A stretch of DNA of 64,000 bases from Lentzea aerocolonigenes (lineage in GTDB: Bacteria > Actinomycetota > Actinomycetes > Mycobacteriales > Pseudonocardiaceae), in NCBI RefSeq assembly GCF_000955955.1, contig NZ_JYJG01000045.1, positions 37,045 through 101,044 of the forward strand, in the 5' to 3' direction. Below, one piece after another: positions 8,682 through 15,676 of this stretch. The translations under genes and the position numbers were made by a program. The stretch's first letter is position 1. The number at the start of each line of letters is the position of its first letter. The notes beneath the pieces were generated by a model. The model did not search any database. It was not told the DNA's origin and saw nothing but the letters and a program-made list of their open reading frames with translations.

Positions 8682-9524
8682 TCAGGCACGGCGGACGGTG
8701 ATGTCGCCGAAGGACGTGTGGGCGGTGACCTTGACGGTCTGCGCGGCGTTGCCGGGACCGTCACTGCCCTCGAGCGTGTTGGTGACGCGGCCGAAGCTGG
8801 TCTTGGCGTCGATCCACGCGGCGGTGCCCTGCGCGATCCCGACCTCGACGCCGCCCATCGCGGTGTTCAGCGAGACGGTGTCGCGGACGACCTCACCGAT
8901 GCCGATCGACCCCATGGCGGTCTTGGCCTCCACGAGAGCACCGGCTCGTTCGACGTTGATGTCGCCGTTGGCCGAACGGGCCCGCAGTTCGCCTTCGACC
9001 GTGCCGACCTCGATGTGCCCGTTGGAGTTCTTGACGACCAGTGAGCCGTCGACCGTGCCGACGCGGATGTGGCCGCTGCCGGTCTTGACCTCGGCGTTGC
9101 CCTTGACCGCGCCGACGTGGACCACACCGGCACCGGTGTCCGCCTTCAGCGAGCCGGCCCGGTCGACGTGGATGTTGCCGGCGGACATGTCGACCTCGGT
9201 CACGCCGAGCACGCCGGTGGTGCGGGTGCTGCCGGCCGTCACGTCGGCGTCCACTTTGGACCCGGTGGGCACCTCGACCACGATGTCGACGGACCTGGTC
9301 CTCTTCGAGAAGTCGAAGGTCCGCTTCGGGCCGCGGATCATCAGCGTGCCGTCGGAGTAGTCGACTCGGGTCTTCTGCGCGGCCTCGATGTCCGAGGAGT
9401 CGGACGGGTCGGACGGGCGCACGTCGACCGTGGTGTCGGTGCGGTCACTCGCGACGATCTGGACGTAGCCCGCGTAGACGTCGAGCAGTACGGAAATCGG
9501 TTCTGGCGTGTCGTAAGAAGGCAT
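8682..9524 (-). CDS. DUF4097 beta-strand repeat protein
   Basis: 280 aa, no signal peptide or membrane segment. Almost the whole length is short beta-strand repeats with the DUF4097 signature (GSGHIRVGTVDGSLVVKNSN, GHIEVGTVEG, ARSANGDINV, KTAMGSIGIGEV), predicted to form a right-handed beta-solenoid like head-piece/adhesin-type folds. GAGGGGA precedes the ATG. It sits between the RHH regulator and the DrrA-type ATPase, an arrangement I recall as recurrent in actinomycete genomes. That suggests a role tied to the pump or its regulation, but the molecular function of the family is not known. Confidence 0.85.
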   Translation of the reverse strand: MPSYDTPEPISVLLDVYAGYVQIVASDRTDTTVDVRPSDPSDSSDIEAAQKTRVDYSDGTLMIRGPKRTFDFSKRTRSVDIVVEVPTGSKVDADVTAGSTRTTGVLGVTEVDMSAGNIHVDRAGSLKADTGAGVVHVGAVKGNAEVKTGSGHIRVGTVDGSLVVKNSNGHIEVGTVEGELRARSANGDINVERAGALVEAKTAMGSIGIGEVVRDTVSLNTAMGGVEVGIAQGTAAWIDAKTSFGRVTNTLEGSDGPGNAAQTVKVTAHTSFGDITVRRA

Positions 9525-9593
9525 GGCTGTCCCCTCAGAAGGTGTCGCAGGAACGTCTCCGCAGCTCAGAGACGCGCGGAAGAACGGGTGTGG

Positions 9594-10115
9594 TTAGCGG
9601 ACCCAGCCGACGAAACGCTGGGTGCCCGTGAGGCCCTCGATCAGCGTTTCGGGGCCGGACTCGCGCTTCGGCGCGAGCTGGGCCGAAGCGGCGCGCACGA
9701 GCCACGCGTTGACCGAGCGGCCCTCCTTGGCCGCCGCCTCGTCGATCGCGGCCTTGAGCGGCTCGGGCAGCCGGACGTTGATGCGCACGGTGGTGCCGTC
9801 CTCGAAGCCGGCCGCCACGTCCTCGGCGGGTGCCGCGACGGGCTCCGGCGCGACGGCGACCGGCTGCTCCGGCGTCCGGCGCGTCACGACGAACTTCGGG
9901 TCACGGCCCCGCAGCATCACCTGCACCGAGTCCGGCGCCAGGTCCGCGGTGATCTCGTCGGCGGCGGCGGACAGCGCTTCGAGCAGTGCCAGCCGGATCG
10001 CCGACTCCATCGTCACGGTCAACCGCTCGACCGTCGCACTCGCTTCGTCGCCGCCGGTTTCGACGGCGGTCAGCAGCTCGCGACCGAGGGAAGCCACATA
10101 CGGGGTCAGATCCAT
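9594..10115 (-). CDS. Ribbon-helix-helix (HicB/Arc-type) transcriptional regulator
   Basis: 173 aa from the ATG at 10115. Residues ~109-145 form a ribbon-helix-helix: the strand TTVRINVRLPEPLKAAIDEA is followed by AAKEGRSVNAWLVRAA, as in HicB-like antitoxins. The N-terminal ~80 residues are helical plus a short strand region, joined by an Ala/Pro/Val-rich linker (~81-104). No HicA-type toxin gene is adjacent, so it is more likely an autorepressor of the operon it heads. Strong support comes from the array of TGGC half-sites with helical spacing over its own start and upstream region (10115-10186). It is followed 69 bp on by the DUF4097 gene. Confidence 0.75.
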   Translation of the reverse strand: MDLTPYVASLGRELLTAVETGGDEASATVERLTVTMESAIRLALLEALSAAADEITADLAPDSVQVMLRGRDPKFVVTRRTPEQPVAVAPEPVAAPAEDVAAGFEDGTTVRINVRLPEPLKAAIDEAAAKEGRSVNAWLVRAASAQLAPKRESGPETLIEGLTGTQRFVGWVR

Positions 10116-10186
10116 GGCATCACTATGGCACACGGTGGCGCCACCAGCAAGCAATTCTGGCTCAGAATGGCATCACTTTGGCTCAC
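10115..10186. promoter_or_regulatory. Helically phased TGGC operator array for the RHH regulator
   Basis: TGGC half-sites start at 10115, 10126, 10136, then 10158, 10168 and 10179, i.e. two groups of three spaced 10-11 bp and separated by two helical turns. Within this, two 20-bp direct copies of the pattern ATGGCATCACTWTGGCWCAC (10114-10133 and 10167-10186) match at 18 of 20 positions. The first box covers the start codon of the RHH gene. Ribbon-helix-helix repressors typically bind such tandem short repeats cooperatively on one DNA face. Confidence 0.7.
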
Positions 10187-10863
10187 TGCAGGTCAGAGGC
10201 CTGCTCAAGGAACGTGACGGTCTCCTGGAGCGGCGCGCGGCCGGTGCGTGGCTCCGCTTTGGCGCCATCCTCGTACCCGATCGACAGGCCGCAGAAGAGC
10301 ACGAGGTCATCAGGTGGCGCCACGGTCTCGGCCACCGCGCGGTGGAACTTCGCCCACGCCATCTGAGGACAGCTGTGCAGGCCTTCCTCGCGCAGCAGCA
10401 GCATCACCGTCTGCAGGTACATGCCGGCGTCGGACCACTGCGGCGAGCCCATGCCGCGGTCGAGGTAGCAGAACAACACGACGGGCGCCCCGAAGGCGTC
10501 CCAGTTCGCCGAGGCCGCCCGTTGCCGCGCCTCCAGGTCACCGCGCTCGATGCCGAGAGCGCCGTACCGCTGTTGCCCGAAAGCTGACCGGCGCTCGGCG
10601 TACGGCGGCTTCAGCACCGGTGGGTACTGCTGGTACTCCGGGTCGTCCCACGCGTCGCCAGCGGCCAGCCGGTCCAGCGTGCGCTTCTTCAGCTCCGCCA
10701 ACGATTGCCCGGTCACCACGTAGATGTGCCACGGCTGGATGTTCGAGCCGGAGGGCGCCCAGGCCGCGGCCGTCAGCATGTGTTCCAGCACCTCGCGCGG
10801 AACTTCCTGATCGGTGAACGCACGCACCGCCCGCCTGCTCGTGACGGCCTCGTAGACGTCCAT
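10183..10863 (-). CDS. Nitroreductase family protein
   Basis: 226 aa. The opening DVYEAVTSRRAVRAFTDQEVP, then AAAWAPSGSNIQPWHIYVVTG, is the FMN-binding start of the nitroreductase fold, and LRGEG-like LLLREEGLHSCPQ with a late GLSIGYED segment completes it. These flavoenzymes reduce nitro groups, quinones or enones with NAD(P)H. A GTG at 10866 is an equally possible start; a GGGGATGGGG stretch lies upstream of both. The gene is divergent from an azoreductase gene with a palindrome between them, suggesting a shared response to electrophilic or aromatic stress. Its 3' end abuts the RHH operator array. Confidence 0.88.
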   Translation of the reverse strand: MDVYEAVTSRRAVRAFTDQEVPREVLEHMLTAAAWAPSGSNIQPWHIYVVTGQSLAELKKRTLDRLAAGDAWDDPEYQQYPPVLKPPYAERRSAFGQQRYGALGIERGDLEARQRAASANWDAFGAPVVLFCYLDRGMGSPQWSDAGMYLQTVMLLLREEGLHSCPQMAWAKFHRAVAETVAPPDDLVLFCGLSIGYEDGAKAEPRTGRAPLQETVTFLEQASDLQ

Positions 10864-10913
10864 CACAACCCCATCCCCTCACTTGACGCGCTCGTGTCGT
10901 TACGATTGAAATA

Positions 10914-10927
10914 GTATCGATCGATAC
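10914..10927. promoter_or_regulatory. 14-bp palindromic operator between nitroreductase and azoreductase genes
   Basis: GTATCGATCGATAC is a perfect palindrome in the 96-bp divergent spacer. On the minus strand it abuts a plausible -10 (TACTAT, complement of 10911-10916) for the nitroreductase gene, and a TTGAAA lies just left of it on the plus strand. A dimeric repressor bound here could control both genes; the MarR protein encoded at 11570-12037 is the nearest candidate. Confidence 0.5.
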
Positions 10928-10959
10928 CGTTTCGAGCGATCCGAAGTAGGAGAGAACAC

Positions 10960-11613
10960 ATGGCCACGTTGCTGCACATCGACTCCTCCGTGTTCCACGG
11001 TGAGGCGTCCGCGTCCCGCTCGGTCACCGCGGTCTTCCGCAGGACCTGGGAGGAACAGCACCCGGACGGCACGGTGATCTACCGCGACCTCGCCGCCTCG
11101 CCGGTGCCGCACATCACCGCCGAGGGTTACGCGCGCAGGGACTCCGCCGCGTTCGCCTCGAGGCTCGAACTGATCGAGGAACTGGAGAGCGCGGACGCCC
11201 TGCTGATCGGTGCGCCGATGTACAACTACGCGATCCCGTCGACGCTGAAAGCCTGGCTGGACAACGTGATCCTGCTCGGCCGCACGTCAGGCGAAGCGCC
11301 GTCATGCCTTGGCAAACCAGCCACCGTCGTGGCCAGCCGGGGTGGTTCGTACGCGCCGGGCACGCCGCGCGAGGGGTTCGAGTTCGTGCGGAACTACCTG
11401 GAGGCCGTGCTGGGCGGCAGCCTCGGCCTGGAGGTCGGCTTCATCGTCCCGGAGCTCACGATGGCACCGCGCAACCCGGCGATGGCGGCGTTGGTCCCGC
11501 TCTACGAGGCGTCCCGCGAGCGCGCTGTGGCGGAAGCCGCCGTGCGGGCTGGGGACTTCGACACAGACCCTAAGCGTCTTCTGAATGAGCGAGCTTGGTC
11601 AGCAACGCGGTGA
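10960..11613 (+). CDS. azoR: FMN-dependent NADH-azoreductase (flavodoxin-like fold)
   Basis: 217 aa. MATLLHIDSS then SASRSVTAVF is the phosphate-binding loop of AzoR-type flavoproteins, and LIGAPMYNYAIPSTLKAWLD is the family hallmark, followed by VVASRGGSYAPGTPREG and the dimer-forming C-terminal half. It reduces azo dyes and quinones by two-electron transfers from NADH, protecting against quinone/electrophile stress. TAGGAGAG precedes the ATG. The 3' end overlaps the convergent MarR gene by 44 bp, which may allow antisense interference. Assignment to the AzoR family is confident; in vivo substrate unknown. Confidence 0.9.
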   Translation: MATLLHIDSSVFHGEASASRSVTAVFRRTWEEQHPDGTVIYRDLAASPVPHITAEGYARRDSAAFASRLELIEELESADALLIGAPMYNYAIPSTLKAWLDNVILLGRTSGEAPSCLGKPATVVASRGGSYAPGTPREGFEFVRNYLEAVLGGSLGLEVGFIVPELTMAPRNPAMAALVPLYEASRERAVAEAAVRAGDFDTDPKRLLNERAWSATR

Positions 11614-12037
11614 GCTGATCGCGTTCCTCGGCGTCGAGCACCGATCCGAGCCGGTCGGACACCGGCTTCGCGGCCACGTGCCCCTCGTCGAACAGCGCCA
11701 GCCCGGCCGGAGTGATCTCCACGGCCCGTGCCCGCCGATCACCGGGAACGGCCTTGCGCACGGCCAGTCCCTTGCGCTCGAGGTCGTCGACGATGCGCAT
11801 GATCCCGGCCTTGTCCGTGCCGGTGGCCGGCGCCAGGTCGCGCTGCATCGTCGGCCCGTTGTTGACCAGCTCCATCAGCACGGCGAAGTGCCGCAGCTCG
11901 ATGCCCAGCGGCCGCAACGCCTCCCCCATCACCGCGGCCGCGCGCCAGTGGGCCCGGCGCAGCAGCAACCCCAGCGCGAACGGCGACACGTCTCCTGGAC
12001 GGTCGGTCGCACGCGCGGGCTTGGTCACGACGGGCAT
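11570..12037 (-). CDS. MarR family transcriptional regulator
   Basis: 155 aa from the ATG at 12037. Winged-helix core: LRHFAVLMELVNNGPTMQRD, LAPATGTDKAGIMRIVDDLE, RKGLAVRKAVPGDRRARAVE, with the conserved D-x-R wing (GDRRAR). Flanking helices form the dimer interface. MarR proteins repress genes for efflux or detoxification and release DNA on binding phenolic ligands or oxidation. The gene overlaps the convergent azoreductase gene by 44 bp and lies 27 bp from the divergent sigma-factor gene. The likely target is the palindrome at 10914-10927, but no copy of it occurs in front of its own gene, so that link is unproven. Confidence 0.85.
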   Translation of the reverse strand: MPVVTKPARATDRPGDVSPFALGLLLRRAHWRAAAVMGEALRPLGIELRHFAVLMELVNNGPTMQRDLAPATGTDKAGIMRIVDDLERKGLAVRKAVPGDRRARAVEITPAGLALFDEGHVAAKPVSDRLGSVLDAEERDQLTALLTKLAHSEDA

Positions 12038-12064
12038 GCTACCCGTGTAAACCGCCGCCTTCAG

Positions 12065-12595
12065 ATGGTCGTCTACCTCATCGTGCAACGAGAAACGAGC
12101 GCCGACTTCGACCGGTTCGTGCTGGACCGGTCGACCGCGCTGCTGCGCACAGCCGTGCTTCTGGTGGGGGACGTCGGTCACGCCGAGGACATCCTGCAGA
12201 CCGCACTGCTGCGGCTGGCCACGCGCTGGAAGTCCATCACGGCACCCGAGGCGTTCGTCCGGCAGGTGCTGGTCAACCTCGCACGCGACCGGTGGCGATG
12301 GGCGCGCAGGCGAGTGTCCGAAGAGGAGCTGACGAACGCCGAGCGGGTGCCGGCCGGGCCTGACCCGGCGGACATGGTCGCCGATCGCGACACGCTGCGC
12401 CGGGCGTTGGCGAAGCTGCCGCGCCGCCAGCGGGAGGTGGTGGTGCTGCGGTTCTTCGCCGACCTCTCGGTGGCGGAGACGGCGGAGACGCTGCGCATGT
12501 CAGAGGGAACCGTCAAAGCGCACACGAGCCGTGCCGTCGCCCGGTTGCGGGAACTGCTCGGGGAACAGATCACGGAGAAGGCTCATGGTGTCTGA
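12065..12595 (+). CDS. RNA polymerase sigma factor, SigE-type ECF
   Basis: 176 aa from the ATG at 12065; a GTG at 12083 would give MQRETSADFDRFV, closer to the usual family N-terminus, and neither has a clear ribosome site. Region 2 runs from FVLDRSTALLRTAVLLVGD through DILQTALLRLATRW; region 4 contains LPRRQREVVVLRFFADLSVA and MSEGTVKAHTSRAVARLREL, the helix-turn-helix contacting the -35. This is the actinobacterial SigE family (no SigJ-like extension). The last 11 bp overlap the next gene, a membrane protein likely acting as its anti-sigma or partner. Confidence 0.88.
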   Translation: MVVYLIVQRETSADFDRFVLDRSTALLRTAVLLVGDVGHAEDILQTALLRLATRWKSITAPEAFVRQVLVNLARDRWRWARRRVSEEELTNAERVPAGPDPADMVADRDTLRRALAKLPRRQREVVVLRFFADLSVAETAETLRMSEGTVKAHTSRAVARLRELLGEQITEKAHGV

Positions 12596-13367
12596 GAACG
12601 AACTGCTTGACGACGTGCGTGCCGTGCTGCACGCCGAGGTCGAGGGCGTGACGGCCAACTCCGCCGCGCTGCTCGCGTCGGTGAAGCGCAAGAAGACCGT
12701 CCGCTGGCCGTGGCTGGTGCTTCCCGTGGTCGCCGCCGCCGCGGCCGCCGCCGTCCTGGTGCCACAACAACAACAGCCGGAAGCCGCGCCTGTCGAGGTG
12801 GCGTACCAGCTGGAACGCACCAACGCCGCGCTGGAAGGCGTGCGCGGCATGGTGATCCACGAACAGGCCCCGTCCGACGAGAAGGAGAAGTACTTCCGGC
12901 CGGGCGAGAAGGGCCTGAGTGAACGCTGGCACGCCGCGGACGGCAGCGCGTTCCGCTACCAGGCCTCGGTGGACGGCAGGCCGATCGTCGACCTGAGCCG
13001 CTCGGCCGCCGGCGACATCTTCGTCGACCATCGCGCGCGCACGTACCGCAGCACGCCGGGCGAGACGCCGGACGACCAGGTATGGACGCCGGAGGAGATC
13101 CAGAAGGCGATCAGGGACGGCCGCATCACCGTGGCCGGGCCGTCGGAGCCGATCAACGGCACCCCGGCCGTCCGGCTGGACATCTCCGCGGACAAGGCCG
13201 GGGTGGCGACCGAGATGTGGGTCGACGCCGCCACCTACCTGCCGATGCGCTGGCGGTGGGTGCAGGACGGCGGCACACCGTTCGACGTGACGTGGCTGCC
13301 GCCGACGCCGGAGAACCTCGCGGCGCTGAAGACCCAGATCCCGGACGGCTTCACCAGGGTCGGGTGA
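12585..13367 (+). CDS. Membrane-anchored CU044_5270-like protein, probable sigma-factor partner
   Basis: 260 aa. Cytoplasmic N-terminus (~37 residues, MVSENELLDDVRAVLHAEVE), a single membrane helix at ~39-57 (WPWLVLPVVAAAAAAAVLVP), then an extracytoplasmic domain of ~200 residues (AYQLERTNAALEGVRG... FRYQASVDGRPIVDL... YLPMRWRW). This layout matches actinobacterial proteins commonly co-encoded with SigE-type sigma factors. GGAGAAGG sits before the ATG and the start overlaps the sigma gene, so coupling is likely. No zinc anti-sigma (ZAS) motif is present, so the mechanism of any sigma control is unclear. It converges with the next gene and overlaps it by 17 bp. Confidence 0.7.
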   Translation: MVSENELLDDVRAVLHAEVEGVTANSAALLASVKRKKTVRWPWLVLPVVAAAAAAAVLVPQQQQPEAAPVEVAYQLERTNAALEGVRGMVIHEQAPSDEKEKYFRPGEKGLSERWHAADGSAFRYQASVDGRPIVDLSRSAAGDIFVDHRARTYRSTPGETPDDQVWTPEEIQKAIRDGRITVAGPSEPINGTPAVRLDISADKAGVATEMWVDAATYLPMRWRWVQDGGTPFDVTWLPPTPENLAALKTQIPDGFTRVG

Positions 13368-14121
13368 ACGCGTTCAGCGTCGGCGTGCCCTGCTGCCGGT
13401 CCAGCACGGCGAAGACGACGTGGTCGAAGTACCTGTTGTCCCGCAGTGCGGTCTGAAAAGTCCCGGCCACGACAGCGGGCTCGTTGCCGAACACACCGCA
13501 GCCCCAGGCACCGAGCACGAGCCGCCGATGGCCGTGCGCTGCCGCAACGTGCAGAACTCGAACGGCACGTTGCAGCAGCGCGGCCGGAATGCCCGCTTCC
13601 CGCTCGGGCTGGTTGCGCACGATCGCCGACCTGTTCGGTGCCGCCGCAGTCAGGAACGACACCGGGTACGGCGCGTCGAGCAGGTTTCCCTTGTCGTCGC
13701 GGAAAACCGGCACGTTCGGCGAGTAGATCACGCGGTCGCTGTACGTCAGGTCCTCGTGCGCGCGGTGGTGCCGGTAGAAGTCACCGGCCGCGAGCAGGCA
13801 GGGGTAGAGCGCCGACGACCGCGCGACGCTCTCCTCCTGTGCTTGTGCGCCGTTGAGGAACCCACCGCCGGGGTTGCGCGCGGAAGCGAAGACCAGCGCG
13901 GCGACGTCACCGCCGAGCCGTCGCGTCGCCTCCAAAGTGGACTCATTCGTGACGTCGACTTCGGCCGGCTCTCCCTGCTGTGGCAACGACAGCTCGTCGT
14001 CCGGCAGGTGGAGGACCGTTCCGGACACCGCCGGAGTCACCTCGATCGAGACCTCGCCGTAGGAACCCCGTTCCGCGATCTCGACGGTCTCGCGGGCGAT
14101 CGCCCGCAGCCTGCTGCTCAT
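13351..14121 (-). CDS. TIGR02452 family protein, PARG-like macrodomain
   Basis: 256 aa. NPGGGFLNGAQAQEES at residues 83-98 matches the GGG-X(6-8)-QEE catalytic signature of poly(ADP-ribose) glycohydrolases, and VLGAWGCGVFGNEP is the second conserved loop of microbial PARG-like proteins (family TIGR02452). Predicted activity: removal of ADP-ribose from proteins or nucleic acids. The ATG at 14121 (MSSRLRAIARETV) matches the usual family N-terminus; an ATG 12 bases upstream is possible. It is monocistronic, with no adjacent ADP-ribosyltransferase gene, so its partner must be elsewhere. Confidence 0.85.
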   Translation of the reverse strand: MSSRLRAIARETVEIAERGSYGEVSIEVTPAVSGTVLHLPDDELSLPQQGEPAEVDVTNESTLEATRRLGGDVAALVFASARNPGGGFLNGAQAQEESVARSSALYPCLLAAGDFYRHHRAHEDLTYSDRVIYSPNVPVFRDDKGNLLDAPYPVSFLTAAAPNRSAIVRNQPEREAGIPAALLQRAVRVLHVAAAHGHRRLVLGAWGCGVFGNEPAVVAGTFQTALRDNRYFDHVVFAVLDRQQGTPTLNAFTRPW

Positions 14122-14215
14122 GATGGATCTCATTGTCGCCCAGCAGGCCAAGCGGTTTTCCCGCCCTCCCGCAACCGAACTGCGCGGGTCCAAGGCTTAT
14201 TTCCCGCTGCCGCCC

Positions 14216-15202
14216 TCAGATCCGCGCATAGATCTCGGCCACGGTGTGGAACGCGGCCTTGGGTTCCCAGTGCCCGTCGTCGTAGACCTTCACGATCCCC
14301 GGACTCGCCATGTCGAAGTCACGGCTCGGCTCGTCCGGCCGATGTGGGTAGTTGGCGAGCGCGAACAGGTACACGAACGCGCCGTCCACTCCCTCGGCCT
14401 CGAAGATCTCCAGCAGCTCCCGCAGGTACACCGCCTGCTCGTCCTCGTCCCGGACGTAGCCGTCCTGCAGGCGCACCGGCAGCCCGGACTCGTCGCTCTC
14501 GACGATTCCCATGCTGCGCGGCGCGACCGCACCCGACCCCTTCCAGGCCGCGGTGCCGAACCCGGTGATCGCCACCGGTTTCCCCTGCGCCACCAGGCTT
14601 CGCACCGACGCCGGGTACTGGTCGGCGACCTCGGCCGACCGGATGTGCTCGAACGACATGATGTCGAACAGGCTCCAGTCGATCCGCTCGAAGTGGATGC
14701 AGGCATAGGTGATCCTGCCGCGGAACTCGGCCCGGATCGCCTTGACCGCCGTGGCCAGGAACTCGTTGAGGCTCGCGGCGGCCTCCGCCATTCGGTCGGG
14801 GTGGCTGACCAGCCGGGTCACCCGGTCCATCACGTCGTCTCCCGGCACGAAACCGACGTTCATGATGCTCATCTCGACACCCGCCACGAACACGACCTCG
14901 GCGCCTTCGGCCCGGACCCGTTCGGCGCGCTGGGCGCAGTCGACGAAGAGCTCCAGGATCTCGGCCTGCGTCAGCTCCAGCGGGTACGGCGAGAACCACA
15001 CCTCCAGACCGAGCGAGGCCGCGATCCGAGCGGACTGCTCCAGCCGTTCCGGCGAGCCGCCGACCAGGTGCACGGCGTTGCAGTGCAGGTCGTCCCTGAT
15101 GACCCGCAGATCCCGCGCGACCACGCCGAGATCGAACTCCGGTACGGAGATCTCACCGTCACGGACGAAGCCGGTGTCGTAAGCGATGCCCTTTGCTCTC
15201 AT
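14216..15202 (-). CDS. TIM-barrel protein, glycoside-hydrolase-like (unassigned family)
   Basis: 328 aa from the ATG at 15202. The sequence has TIM-barrel character: VHLVGGSPERLEQSARIAAS, LGLEVWFSPYPLE, VFVAGVEMSIMNVGFVPGD, ITYACIHFERIDWSLFD, PVAITGFGTAAWKG, VDGAFVYLFALANYP. Acidic residues in the barrel ends (GVEMS, HFERID) could serve a hydrolase, but I cannot name a GH family. No signal peptide, so cytoplasmic. It is expressed behind two tandem palindromes that fill the 37-bp spacer to the upstream USP-like gene, implying its own tightly regulated promoter. No ribosome site is visible, so translation may be leaderless. Confidence 0.55.
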   Translation of the reverse strand: MRAKGIAYDTGFVRDGEISVPEFDLGVVARDLRVIRDDLHCNAVHLVGGSPERLEQSARIAASLGLEVWFSPYPLELTQAEILELFVDCAQRAERVRAEGAEVVFVAGVEMSIMNVGFVPGDDVMDRVTRLVSHPDRMAEAAASLNEFLATAVKAIRAEFRGRITYACIHFERIDWSLFDIMSFEHIRSAEVADQYPASVRSLVAQGKPVAITGFGTAAWKGSGAVAPRSMGIVESDESGLPVRLQDGYVRDEDEQAVYLRELLEIFEAEGVDGAFVYLFALANYPHRPDEPSRDFDMASPGIVKVYDDGHWEPKAAFHTVAEIYARI

Positions 15203-15209
15203 ACCTAAA

Positions 15210-15238
15210 TGCGTACACGCAATTTTGCGTGCACGCAA
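15210..15238. promoter_or_regulatory. Tandem palindromic operators TTGCGTGYACGCA
   Basis: On the plus strand TTGCGTGCACGCAA (15225-15238) is a perfect 14-bp palindrome; directly left of it TGCGTACACGCAA (15210-15222) is the near-identical copy, read TTGCGTGTACGCA on the gene strand. Together they fill the spacer before the TIM-barrel gene start at 15202. Two close copies of a symmetric site in a promoter indicate a dimeric repressor (TetR- or LacI-like); no such gene is adjacent. Confidence 0.65.
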
Positions 15239-15239
15239 C

Positions 15240-15674
15240 TTAAGACGGCCAGACCAGCAGCACCGGGCAGGTCGCGTGGTCGACGACGAACCGCGTCGGC
15301 GGACCGAGACTGCGCGGGCCCGCATGGCTGACGTCGCCGTCCCGGCACACCACGAGGAGCGAGGCATCTCGAGCTGCCGCAACGACTTCGTGCTCAACCC
15401 GCCCCACTCGCGCGGACGTCGTGCACGGCATCCCCAAGCGTGCGGCGGCCGCCTCCAGCAGCCTCGAAGCGTGGTCCGCGGCGAGGTGGTCCAGCTGGGT
15501 GCCGGGGTCTCGCGCGGGCTGACCTCTGCCGAACAGCCCGGCGAACGCGCCATGAGCCGCGCCGGGTACGTCGTGATCACTCACGTGCAGCAGCAGGAAG
15601 TCGGACCCGTGTGCGCGGGCCGCGTCCACACTGGACTGCCAGGTGTCGTCGGCGATCCACACGACGACTGTCAT
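15240..15674 (-). CDS. Universal stress protein-like (UspA fold) protein
   Basis: 144 aa. MTVVVWIADDTWQSSVDAAR starts as a UspA Rossmann-like strand, with HGSDFLLLHVSDHDVPG, then ASLLVVCRDGDVSHAGPRSL and RFVVDHATCPVLLVWPS, the latter equal to the canonical V-x-HA-x-CPVLVV C-terminus. The ATP-binding G-2x-G-9x-G loop is only partly kept (RDGDVSHAGPRSLGPPTRFV). The start at 15674 has GGAGG six bases upstream; an ATG at 15680 overlaps the permease stop as ATGA. It is encoded directly after an ArsB-like permease, so it may modulate that transporter, as seen with other USP-transporter pairs. Confidence 0.75.
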   Translation of the reverse strand: MTVVVWIADDTWQSSVDAARAHGSDFLLLHVSDHDVPGAAHGAFAGLFGRGQPARDPGTQLDHLAADHASRLLEAAAARLGMPCTTSARVGRVEHEVVAAARDASLLVVCRDGDVSHAGPRSLGPPTRFVVDHATCPVLLVWPS

Positions 15675-15676
15675 GG

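Noticed and set aside
9594-10115. HicAB toxin-antitoxin system
   Set aside because: No HicA-like small toxin frame lies next to the HicB-like gene on either side.
14120-15208. Plus-strand open frame over the TIM-barrel gene
   Set aside because: Composition is typical of antisense translation and the minus strand shows ordered barrel strands and a regulated promoter.
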